Assembly: GCA_020341875.1 (NCBI GenBank)
Contig: CP070839.1
Span: forward strand, 391,935 to 406,246
Direction of reading: 5' to 3'
Length of the DNA: 14,312 nucleotides
From: Candidatus Zixiibacteriota bacterium
GTDB taxonomy: Bacteria > Zixibacteria > MSB-5A5 > SM1-73
The notes under the pieces were generated by a model that was given only the letters and a program-made list of their open reading frames with translations, did no database searches and was not told where the DNA came from. Below are positions 1 to 5,042 of this stretch, one piece after another. The stretch's first letter is position 1. The number at the start of each line of letters is the position of its first letter. Made by a program: the position numbers and the translations under genes.

Positions 1-2
1 CT

Positions 3-104
3 TTCGCCAAAGAATGGGACCAAGGTCGAGCCATGTCCCTGGAGGAGGCCGTTGATTACGCGGGAAAGAAGGACGGCGAGGAACAGACTCGACAGTCCGG
101 CTGA
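3..104 (+). CDS. C-terminal end of an unidentified protein (partial)
   Basis: The frame is open from the left edge and ends at a TGA after 33 residues, beginning FAKEWDQGRAMSLEEAVDYA. The phrase W..GRAMSLEEAV.YA resembles the extreme C terminus often seen in large ATPase, kinase or cyclase signalling proteins with TPR repeats, where it follows the last repeat. That is recollection of a family pattern, and the piece is too short to prove it. No terminator with a T-tract follows. The next genes are on the other strand, so this gene is transcriptionally separate from the tRNA-Ser locus. Confidence 0.55.
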   Translation, partial: FAKEWDQGRAMSLEEAVDYAGKKDGEEQTRQSG

Positions 105-242
105 AGCGATGAGAACCCGACAGAGTATGTCCAAGCCTCGCGTTCGATTTACTTTTGGGGGGATTCTGGGGCCGGTTTAGGACTTCTCTAACATCAATGA
201 GATGCGTCTGGAATAGACTCAATATCCCGCCAAACGCAGGAT

Positions 243-258
243 TGCTCACGCCTGAGCA
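243..258. other. Short inverted repeat (hairpin)
   Basis: TGCTCA and TGAGCA form a perfect 6-bp stem around a CGCC tetraloop. It lies 139 bases after the stop codon of the leftmost gene and is followed by CAACTCG, with no T-tract, so an intrinsic terminator is not supported. The rest of 105-295 shows nothing else recognisable. Confidence 0.3.
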
Positions 259-295
259 CAACTCGATATTACAGGGAGGATCAAGAAAAGCGGAG

Positions 296-317
296 CCATG
301 AACCATATGGTTTATGG
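296..317 (-). terminator. Hairpin just beyond the truncated tRNA-Ser 3' end, possible terminator
   Basis: The arms CCATGAACCAT and ATGGTTTATGG pair along 11 positions with one G-T pair. On the minus strand the hairpin begins within the CCAT of the tRNA-Ser 3' fragment and is followed by CTCCGCTTTTCTTG. The position right after a tRNA 3' end and the T-rich stretch a few bases later suggest a terminator for leftward transcription. The hairpin is AT-rich and the T-tract is not immediate, so its strength is uncertain. Confidence 0.4.
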
Positions 318-335
318 CGGAGAGACTGGGATTCG
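314..335 (-). repeat. 22-bp direct repeat: copy of the tRNA-Ser 3' end
   Basis: These 22 bases are identical to 673-694, which covers the T-loop (from CGAAT), the 3' strand of the T-stem, the 3' acceptor strand, the discriminator G and the encoded CCA plus one T. The identity stops at base 336, where the tRNA would continue with AACCC but this copy reads CCGTC. It is therefore a truncated tRNA-Ser 3' end, in the same orientation as the intact gene. It lies on the far side of the GIY-YIG gene at 339-632. Paired copies of a tRNA 3' end are what a site-specific insertion at a tRNA would leave. Confidence 0.85.
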
Positions 336-338
336 CCG

Positions 339-632
339 TCAGGCCCTGAGCGAGTCCGGAGGATGAGTCGAAGGGAAGCCATCAATCAGCCATTCCTTCT
401 TCTCTCTTCGCCAACCCTTCAACTGAGCCTCTCGTCGCCGTGCGCTCGCATAGTCCTCATGCGGTTCCACGTAAGCTAGCTCCACTGGCCTTCGTCTCTT
501 GGTGTAAGTGCACCCTTGCCCCGCATTATGTTCCTTGACACGATCTTTTACGTCCGTAGCAACCCCCACATAGTATGAATCGTCTCCGCAGCGCAACATG
601 TATACGAACCACTCTTGACTTTCCTTCTTCAT
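339..632 (-). CDS. Small GIY-YIG nuclease-domain protein (copy 1)
   Basis: This is a 97-residue single-domain protein of the GIY-YIG superfamily, UvrC-like or YhbQ-like in size. The GIY position is VYM (10-12) and the YIG position is YVG (21-23). The expected active-site arginine is R31 and the metal-binding glutamate is E68, in RREAQLKGW. Enzymes of this fold cut DNA with one divalent metal ion, and the free-standing short ones are mostly uncharacterised. The ATG start follows GAAGGG, which lies inside the right inverted repeat, so the repeat may supply the ribosome-binding site. The last 14 or so residues (from about G85 to the end) are encoded by the left inverted repeat and look like read-through of repeat DNA. 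The gene lies leftward of tRNA-Ser on the same strand and is probably co-transcribed from 1268-1296. The fold is sure. A homing or mobility role is inference. Confidence 0.88.
   Translation of the reverse strand: MKKESQEWFVYMLRCGDDSYYVGVATDVKDRVKEHNAGQGCTYTKRRRPVELAYVEPHEDYASARRREAQLKGWRREKKEWLIDGFPSTHPPDSLRA
342..378 (+). repeat. Left inverted repeat of the GIY-YIG element (REP-like)
   Basis: GGCCCTGAGCGAGTC is followed by a short insertion and then GAGTCGAAGGG. With the insertion removed it matches a common dispersed bacterial palindrome of the form GCCCTGAGC..GTCGAAGGGC. It is inverted relative to the copy at 636-658. It overlaps the 3' end and stop codon of the GIY-YIG gene. Confidence 0.6.
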
Positions 633-635
633 GTT

Positions 636-658
636 GGCCCTTCGACAGGCTCAGGGCC
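636..658. repeat. Right inverted repeat of the GIY-YIG element (REP-like)
   Basis: GGCCCT and AGGGCC close a palindrome with TTCGACAGGCTC between them. On the minus strand it reads GGCCCTGAGCCTGTCGAAGG, matching the inward-reading left end. It begins three bases beyond the GIY-YIG start codon. A degenerate relative is at 12940-12976. Confidence 0.7.
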
Positions 659-676
659 ATTGTCTGTCGACAATGG
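657..676. repeat. Perfect 8-bp inverted repeat abutting the tRNA 3' end
   Basis: CCATTGTC and GACAATGG flank a TGTC loop. The right arm includes the encoded CCA of tRNA-Ser, and the left arm overlaps the last two bases of the REP-like repeat. The truncated tRNA 3' copy at 314-335 is likewise joined to a hairpin whose arm ends in ATGG, although the hairpin sequences differ. On the minus strand this hairpin would form right after the tRNA 3' end. It lacks a T-tract. Confidence 0.6.
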
Positions 677-765
677 CGGAGAGACTGGGATTCGAACCCA
701 GGAGGGCCTTGTGGGCCCTACACGCTCTCCAGGCGTGCTCCTTAGACCAACTCGGACATCTCTCC
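674..765 (-). tRNA. tRNA-Ser (anticodon GGA), CCA encoded
   Basis: The cloverleaf is complete. Acceptor GGAGAGA pairs with TCTCTCC. The anticodon stem CACGC/GCGTG closes the loop CTGGAGA, giving anticodon GGA, which reads UCC and UCU. The long variable arm AGGGCC-CACAA-GGCCCT is typical of class II serine tRNAs. The T-arm is CTGGG-TTCGAAT-CCCAG. A discriminator G and an encoded CCA follow. The 5' end lies 9 bases from the stop codon of the GIY-YIG gene at 775-1029, which leaves no room for its own promoter in the gap. The nearest good promoter is at 1268-1296, so the tRNA is probably cut from a longer leftward transcript. Confidence 0.97.
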
Positions 766-774
766 GTTTTCTGA

Positions 775-1029
775 CTATTCAGTATTAAGGCTCTTAGCTA
801 ATAGTTCTTTAAACGCCCTGCCACCCTTATATCTCTTGATCTGTCTCTCTCTTAAGAAAGCCTCTTTCTTAGTCCGACATTCCTCCTTGTACGCCAATCG
901 CCAAGGTCCCTTCTTCCTTGTCCATCTGTTCTTGCTCGAATTGTGCCCTTTTATTCTCTTGAATAGATCAGACGTATATCCAACATAGTGACTACCGGTC
1001 TCATTCTCCAGGACATATACAAAGTACAT
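775..1029 (-). CDS. Small GIY-YIG nuclease-domain protein (copy 2)
   Basis: This 84-residue GIY-YIG domain protein starts MYFVYVLENE. Y5 sits at the GIY position, YVG at 15-17 is the YIG motif, R25 is the expected catalytic arginine and E61, in RERQIKRYKGG, the metal-binding glutamate. The pattern RE.QIK..KGG.AFK.L is typical of the short free-standing family. The ATG at 1029 is chosen because GGGGTG lies seven bases upstream. A GTG at 1044 is in frame but falls inside the disrupted tRNA-Ser copy. The protein is clearly related to copy 1 in fold but diverged in sequence, so it is not a recent duplicate. It lies between a broken tRNA-Ser 5' half and the intact tRNA-Ser, all on one strand. DNA cleavage is family knowledge. 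Its target at tRNA-Ser is inference. Confidence 0.87.
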   Translation of the reverse strand: MYFVYVLENETGSHYVGYTSDLFKRIKGHNSSKNRWTRKKGPWRLAYKEECRTKKEAFLRERQIKRYKGGRAFKELLAKSLNTE

Positions 1030-1049
1030 TCTTTCACCCCACACGCTCT

Positions 1050-1083
1050 TTCCGCCCTTTGCGGAACCGCGCCAGAGGCGGGG
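1050..1083. repeat. 34-bp GC-rich insert in the anticodon loop of the tRNA-Ser copy
   Basis: The insert sits cleanly between ACACGCTCT and CCAGGCG, which are contiguous in the intact tRNA. It contains TTCCGC..GCGGAA and a CGCC..GGCG pairing, so it could fold. On the minus strand it begins CCCCGCCT, as does the second insert (1107-1127). This suggests two copies of one family of small palindromic repeats. Confidence 0.6.
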
Positions 1084-1106
1084 CCAGGCGTGCTCCTTAG
1101 GCCAAC

Positions 1107-1127
1107 TTGTCCCGTCGCAGGCGGGGC
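1107..1127. repeat. 21-bp GC-rich insert in the D-loop of the tRNA-Ser copy
   Basis: TTGTCCCGTCGCAGGCGGGG (plus one C that can belong to either side) separates CCAAC from TCGGAC, which are contiguous in the intact tRNA-Ser. It shares a minus-strand start of CCCCGCCT with the 34-bp insert and has GTCCCG..CGGGG pairing potential. Confidence 0.6.
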
Positions 1128-1141
1128 TCGGACATCTCTCC

Positions 1142-1449
1142 GTGAAAGACAGTCATCAGTCAGAAGGGAATAGTCAATGACTTCGACGCTCGGGCGCCAG
1201 CCTTGGCCCGCTCCGAAGCTATCACCGAAAAATCCAACCCCTCTGACTCATGCTCCGGCCTCGCACTATTATAATACGTTGGACCAGTGAAGGCAATGAT
1301 TTTTTGGTGGACCTCATCAATCGTTTACGCTGCCGATGAATCAATGCACCAGCGATGACCGAAGGACGAGTCACCGTCCGCAGATAGTCCCTGGACGTCC
1401 ACCTGCACCCGCATTGTTGCTCTGAACTGAAGGAAGGCTGATCAGGCAG
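1142..1449. other. Intergenic stretch between the tRNA-Ser locus and the C39-like gene
   Basis: Apart from the promoter at 1268-1296, the only signal is a weak match (1181-1194, CTTCGACGCTCGGG) to the CTTCGAC..GCTCAGGG-type repeat that bounds the first GIY-YIG gene. No convincing small gene or terminator for the gene ending at 1450 was seen. Confidence 0.4.
1268..1296 (-). promoter_or_regulatory. Sigma70-type promoter for the tRNA-Ser / GIY-YIG locus
   Basis: On the minus strand TTGCCT (1296-1291) is followed after exactly 17 bases by a perfect TATAAT (1273-1268). Transcription would start near 1261 and run leftward through the tRNA-Ser 5' half, both GIY-YIG genes and the intact tRNA-Ser. 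The start lies about 120 bases before the 5' end of the broken tRNA copy, which is consistent with this having been the original tRNA-Ser promoter. Confidence 0.65.
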
Positions 1450-4182
1450 TTAGGGACCGCAACAGCGCGAGATGTCGCCATCCCTGAAGAGGAAGTTTAT
1501 CAGAAACACTATGTCTCCCACGTTGACTACCCCATCGCAGTTGAGGTCTCCCTGGGAAGGAGGCCAAGGAGGATCACCCCCTCTGAAGAGGTAGTTGGTC
1601 AGGAAGACCACGTCTCCCACGTCCGGCGAACCATTTCCGTTTACGTCTCCCCTGTAATCCAGGACGTCGATTAAGATGGCGTACTCCACCACCGTACTGA
1701 TATCATAGCCCGGAACGTATGCCTGGGTTAGGGCAACGAACTCCTCGGGAACGTCCTGCTGGTCGAAAACGTCCATGTAATAGTCGAGATCGTCATAGAC
1801 CACGTAATCAGGAATCTGCCATTCCCCTGCCAGGTGCGACGAACTAGCATCCGCCTGGTAGATGTCATGAGAGACATTGCCGGGATCGTTGTGAACTGTC
1901 GGATCACCGTGTGGGGTGGGGCTGTGAGGAATGTAAGAGCCGGAGAGCACTCTCCCCGAGGCACCGGTTTCGGCATGGTCAACGAACGGGTCAGAGAATG
2001 CGACTAAGGATTCTACCGGGTTTATCCCGGCCACGGTAACGTAGTGTCCGCCCACCCGCCACCACTTGTTGCCTACCAGGTACCAGAAGCCCAAAAGCAA
2101 AATCACGTTCTCATGTTCGTGAACCAGGAATTGGACTTCGGCAAACGGGGGGCGTGAATAGGCTTTCACACACAGACTGTCGCTCAGATCGCTTCCGTCA
2201 GCGAAGGTCTCACTTGACAGCCATTCCTGTATGGCAGTGCCTATGTCCTGGACTTTGGTACCCACGTGAGCGCCCGCGCTCCTCCAACCGTCGGTGTCCA
2301 TCCGCCAGGCAAGTCTCTCCACCAACTCTCCCCAACTGTCCATGGCGCCCTGCGTCTGAGGACCCGGCACAAAGGGTTGTGGCGTTGCCGGAGGCGGACC
2401 GGCCAGGCAGCAAGGCGTGCCGGTGTGGTCCACGTTCCAGAGATCGTGATCGTCCCAGTTGCTGAAGGGAGAGAGGTTGTCCAGGTAGTCCCTTACCAGA
2501 GGAAACTGGTCCTCTCCGTCTCCCATGGTTCCCAGCGGAAGATTGAACTTCGAATCCATCCACCAGAAAGAATTGGCAACCGCAGCCGGGGCAGAGAAAG
2601 TGAATCGCCCCGTTCCGCTGTTGATCCAATTATCCTGGCGCTGATCGAAATCCGGCATCCCGCGAGAAGCATAGTCGGGGAAGGCCGATTCCCAAAACAT
2701 GTGCTCCTGCCGGGTGCAGATCATCACCGCGTACTCTACCTCGGTCACAAAGGTCGTTCCTGCAGGCGCGTGCTGATAAAACGAGTCAAACTCCGAAGGG
2801 AAATTCTTGCCGGTGAATTGACGGGCAAAGTCGCTGTCAAGCTCCAGGTAGCTTGTCAGCTGCCAGGCGGGATTTCCCGGGGAGGGGGACTCCAGGCTGA
2901 CGTGGTAGATATCGTGAGACACATACTGCAAATGGTTATGCAGTGTGTCATCGTGGGGAGGCACCGGGTGATCCGGCGGTCTGACTCTGCCCGGCCAGTC
3001 GTGCTCAGCAGCATCCTTTTCCGGGTCGCTTACGGCAATCTTAAGTGCCTGGGGCTTCACCCCCGCCATGGTGACGAAGTGGCCTCCGTCTCTCCACCAG
3101 TTCTTTCCATCCCACCACCAGAAGCCCAAGAGCAAAACGATGTTCTGGTTGGCCGAAAGGGAATCCACCATTTCATCGAAATCGGGAGCCGGCCAGATGC
3201 TGGTGTACAATCCGGTAATGGCGAAATCGTTGAGGAGGTCGTCGATTCCGGTCCTCATGTTGTGAACTTCCGTGCCGGAGGAGTCGGTCTCAAAGTAGCT
3301 GTCCAGGGTGTCGATGAACTCCGGTATGTCCCAACCAAAGGGCACATTGACTCCGAACCACTCCAGACAATTCCCTGCCGCAACCGGACCGCAGCGGGCA
3401 AACCACTCATCCTGACCAGCGTCGACGTCCGGCGTGCCACTGGGCGCATATCCATTATCGCCTAACCATGCCCACCCGGTGTCACACGCCATAGAGTAAG
3501 TTTCACCGGCCAGCCGGAGCATGATCCAGCCCGGGTCGGGGTCGTTCCAGAAGCGGTTCCATTCCCACCAGGGGGGAGAGGCCGGAGAGTGCCACAACCA
3601 CTGGTAACACGTATCCACCTGATCTTGCTGGGTATCCGAAGGTATGGCTGGTATGGTTCCCCCTTCGCCGCTCACATATTCTAAGGTGAAGAAGAATGGT
3701 TCGTCCACGCAGATGTCGTCAGTGAAACTCACCGCAGTCCAGTCCGGAGAGAATGTAGTAACAGTATAAACAGCAGATAGCCACTGCTCTGTTTGCGGAC
3801 CCTCACATATGTCTGATCCGATGCTCCAAACGCTGAACTTCACCTCGGCACTCTCCACTCCGGCATGATTGAACAGCAAGAACTCCACGTCGGTTATCTG
3901 AAAAGGATAGGGATAGGGAACAGCACACTCTTGAGGGTCGAAGTAAACCGCAACCATATCACCTGGATTCCAGTTGGGGAAATAGGTCAGGGCCGTTCCG
4001 TCATCATACTGAAAGAAACAGGCTGTCCTCGCACTGGACTTAAGAGGGGATGGGTTGGGAGTCCGGGCCTCCTGGGCAATTCTCAGAACGTTGGAATCTC
4101 CAGAAAGCGCGGAACTGCCGACCGCTAAAAATACGAGCATCCAAGCCGCTGCTATTACAGGACCAAAAGACTTTGCCTTCAT
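1450..4182 (-). CDS. Secreted protein with two C39-like peptidase domains and a dockerin-like pair
   Basis: This is a 910-residue protein with a signal peptide (about 1-27). A beta-rich N-terminal region (about 50-230) is followed by two papain-like domains of the peptidase C39 type. Domain 1 (about 255-490) has the cysteine motif WFARCGPVAAGN (C264), the histidine motif GGHFVTMAG (H368) and SDP with D386. Domain 2 (about 515-835) keeps GGHYVTVAG (H713) and SDP (D731), but the cysteine site reads FSAPAAVAN with S530, so it is probably inactive. Residues 844-910 hold two dockerin-like calcium-binding loops (D846 onward and D879 onward). The ATG follows GGGAG, and the promoter is at 4406-4433. 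Related domains usually cleave peptides at double-glycine sites. Here the protein is exported, so the substrate is unknown. The C39 assignment rests on motif spacing. Confidence 0.82.
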   Translation of the reverse strand: MKAKSFGPVIAAAWMLVFLAVGSSALSGDSNVLRIAQEARTPNPSPLKSSARTACFFQYDDGTALTYFPNWNPGDMVAVYFDPQECAVPYPYPFQITDVEFLLFNHAGVESAEVKFSVWSIGSDICEGPQTEQWLSAVYTVTTFSPDWTAVSFTDDICVDEPFFFTLEYVSGEGGTIPAIPSDTQQDQVDTCYQWLWHSPASPPWWEWNRFWNDPDPGWIMLRLAGETYSMACDTGWAWLGDNGYAPSGTPDVDAGQDEWFARCGPVAAGNCLEWFGVNVPFGWDIPEFIDTLDSYFETDSSGTEVHNMRTGIDDLLNDFAITGLYTSIWPAPDFDEMVDSLSANQNIVLLLGFWWWDGKNWWRDGGHFVTMAGVKPQALKIAVSDPEKDAAEHDWPGRVRPPDHPVPPHDDTLHNHLQYVSHDIYHVSLESPSPGNPAWQLTSYLELDSDFARQFTGKNFPSEFDSFYQHAPAGTTFVTEVEYAVMICTRQEHMFWESAFPDYASRGMPDFDQRQDNWINSGTGRFTFSAPAAVANSFWWMDSKFNLPLGTMGDGEDQFPLVRDYLDNLSPFSNWDDHDLWNVDHTGTPCCLAGPPPATPQPFVPGPQTQGAMDSWGELVERLAWRMDTDGWRSAGAHVGTKVQDIGTAIQEWLSSETFADGSDLSDSLCVKAYSRPPFAEVQFLVHEHENVILLLGFWYLVGNKWWRVGGHYVTVAGINPVESLVAFSDPFVDHAETGASGRVLSGSYIPHSPTPHGDPTVHNDPGNVSHDIYQADASSSHLAGEWQIPDYVVYDDLDYYMDVFDQQDVPEEFVALTQAYVPGYDISTVVEYAILIDVLDYRGDVNGNGSPDVGDVVFLTNYLFRGGDPPWPPSQGDLNCDGVVNVGDIVFLINFLFRDGDISRCCGP

Positions 4183-4405
4183 TCTTCAACTCCCTCTGGA
4201 TGAGGCCCTTGCTGACGAATGCCTCTACGTCACTAATATCGGCGGCGCAGCCTGTAACTCAATTCCGCGCCTTGGGCGCTTGTCACACCCGAATCAGTTA
4301 TTCAGTTGGCCGATCATCGATGTCAAAACAGAAGGGTAACCCCTTCCTTGGACCCTTGGCAGCTCAGAGATACCTCCGCGGCCGCCTTTTCAAACTTTCT
4401 AATTT

Positions 4406-4433
4406 AACATAACACAAAAACTCGTTTTGTCAA
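4406..4433 (-). promoter_or_regulatory. Sigma70-type promoter for the C39-like gene
   Basis: On the minus strand a consensus TTGACA (4433-4428) is followed after 16 bases by TATGTT (4411-4406). The leader to the start codon at 4182 would be about 215 bases. No riboswitch was recognised in the leader. Confidence 0.55.
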
Positions 4434-4553
4434 GATACGAATTGGGGAGCCGGCATGATGGTGAAGCATCGGCCCATTTCCGGACCCGGAGCCCCTGGAT
4501 TCACAGACGACTTTAGAGCTTTCTTGGTGGCCAAGGATTCAGGTTTTCTCTTA

Positions 4554-4569
4554 TTTGAACATGTTCAAA
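4554..4569. promoter_or_regulatory. Perfect 16-bp palindrome, possible operator
   Basis: TTTGAACATGTTCAAA is its own reverse complement. It lies 120 bases upstream of the -35 of the 4406-4433 promoter. The core GAAC-AT-GTTC has two bases between the half-sites, not the four of Gram-positive LexA boxes, so no regulator is named. It could be a dimeric repressor or activator site. Confidence 0.4.
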
Positions 4570-4689
4570 CAGAGGTCCTGGTGTGAATTTCACGCTTACT
4601 TAGATCGTCAAGGTGGGGTGTTGAGAATCTAAGGAGTAGACGAATGGTGGGGGCAGGATTTGCGACAGTGCTGATGCCTAAACGCAAAA

Positions 4690-4737
4690 CAAACCCGCGA
4701 CCCTCGGGTTATGAGCACGAGCCAGCCATCTGGCCTA
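4690..4737 (-). pseudogene. Degraded tRNA-Met (anticodon CAU) fragment
   Basis: On the minus strand the stretch reads CTCATAACCCGAGGGTCGCG and continues GGTT, a near match to the anticodon-to-T-arm section of bacterial tRNA-Met. The anticodon loop is CTCATAA. Upstream, TAGGCCAGATGGCTGG resembles a D-arm. The anticodon stem TCGTG/CCCGA has a mismatch, the D-arm is short by about two bases, the T-loop reads TTTGTTT and no acceptor stem pairs. It is therefore a remnant or tRNA-like sequence, not a working tRNA. Confidence 0.6.
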
Positions 4738-4775
4738 ACTTCCTGCACTTCAACATATTCCAAAATCGCCCATAA

Positions 4776-4795
4776 AGTTAGCTGAAAAGCTGACT
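4776..4795. other. 8-bp hairpin with GAAA tetraloop
   Basis: AGTTAGCT and AGCTGACT pair over eight positions (one G-T) around GAAA, a GNRA loop, when read on the plus strand. It lies about 110 bases before the plus-strand terminator at 4885-4943 and could belong to a small RNA that ends there. No good plus-strand promoter was found between 4440 and 4770. Confidence 0.3.
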
Positions 4796-4884
4796 GCCCA
4801 TATTAGTCCGTATTTGTCCAGCATAGTCCATGTTAGACAGAGGGCAACAGATGCGAAACCGATGCGTTTTTGCTTCACAGACCG

Positions 4885-4943
4885 TCGGGTTTTTGGCCCG
4901 AAGGCCCCCTCCTGCTGGTGCGGGAGGGGGCCTTTCTCTTTTT
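4885..4943 (+). terminator. Two-hairpin terminator-like repeat (copy A)
   Basis: TCGGG/CCCGA (4885-4901) is followed directly by a perfect 11-bp stem, AGGCCCCCTCC (4902-4912) with its complement (4923-4933), and then a T-rich run. The T-run is on the plus strand, yet no plus-strand gene precedes it. Copies B (7788-7822), C (10520-10566) and D (12992-13042) share the layout and the loop motif GCT.GTGC. C and D lie after plus-strand genes. Confidence 0.75.
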
Positions 4944-4977
4944 CTCCCGCCAAAAGCTGACGTTAGCATCCGAAGAA

Positions 4978-5020
4978 GAGAGAAGGCACCCCGGCCTCGG
5001 AAACCTGGGCGCCTTCTTTC
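4978..5020 (-). terminator. Terminator of the 5043-5636 gene
   Basis: A long stem pairs 4978-4987 with 5011-5020 (ending GAAGGC/GCCTTC) and extends by CCC/GGG past one mismatch. On the minus strand it lies 23 bases after the stop codon and is followed by CTTCTTC. The plus strand also has TTTC after the stem, so it may act both ways. Confidence 0.6.
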
Positions 5021-5042
5021 TATCCTCTCTTCTCTCGGTCTC

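Larger units (their letters stand above)
336..672 (-). mobile_element. Putative small GIY-YIG element inserted at the tRNA-Ser 3' end
   Basis: About 337 bases lie between the two 22-bp tRNA-Ser direct repeats (314-335 and 673-694). The segment holds one gene, a GIY-YIG nuclease, and has inverted repeats at both ends. Reading inward, the left end (from 342) and the right end (from 658, complement) both start GGCCCTGAGC, then two variable bases, then GTC, then GAAGGG. The left copy carries about 13 extra bases before GAAGGG. Direct repeats outside, inverted repeats inside and one nuclease gene are seen directly. Mobility is inferred. There is no transposase or integrase, so the nuclease would have to act alone or borrow functions from the host. 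Confidence 0.55.
1041..1141 (-). pseudogene. Disrupted 5' half of a second tRNA-Ser gene
   Basis: Read on the minus strand from 1141, the sequence repeats the acceptor 5' strand and D-arm start of the intact tRNA-Ser (15 of 15 bases). After a 21-base insert it repeats the D-loop through the first half of the anticodon loop (23 bases, one mismatch). After a 34-base insert it repeats the rest of the anticodon arm (9 bases). Similarity fades in the variable arm, just before the second GIY-YIG gene starts. No T-arm or 3' acceptor follows, so it cannot fold into a tRNA. The breaks fall in the D-loop and in the anticodon loop. Confidence 0.85.

Noticed and set aside
1030..1044. Upstream GTG start for the second GIY-YIG gene
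   Set aside because: It lies inside the disrupted tRNA-Ser copy and its ribosome-binding site is poorer than that of the ATG at 1029, which starts directly at the domain.
2266..3465. 399-residue plus-strand open frame
   Set aside because: It lies wholly antisense to the 910-residue C39-like gene, has no ribosome-binding site or signal peptide and shows no family motif.
4554..4569. LexA/SOS box
   Set aside because: Half-sites GAAC and GTTC are separated by two bases, not four, and no DNA-damage gene is nearby.
4660..4740. Cyclic-di-GMP (GEMM-type) riboswitch on the plus strand
   Set aside because: CAAACCC, a hairpin and GGCCTAA look superficially similar, but the core positions do not align and the opposite strand matches tRNA-Met much better.
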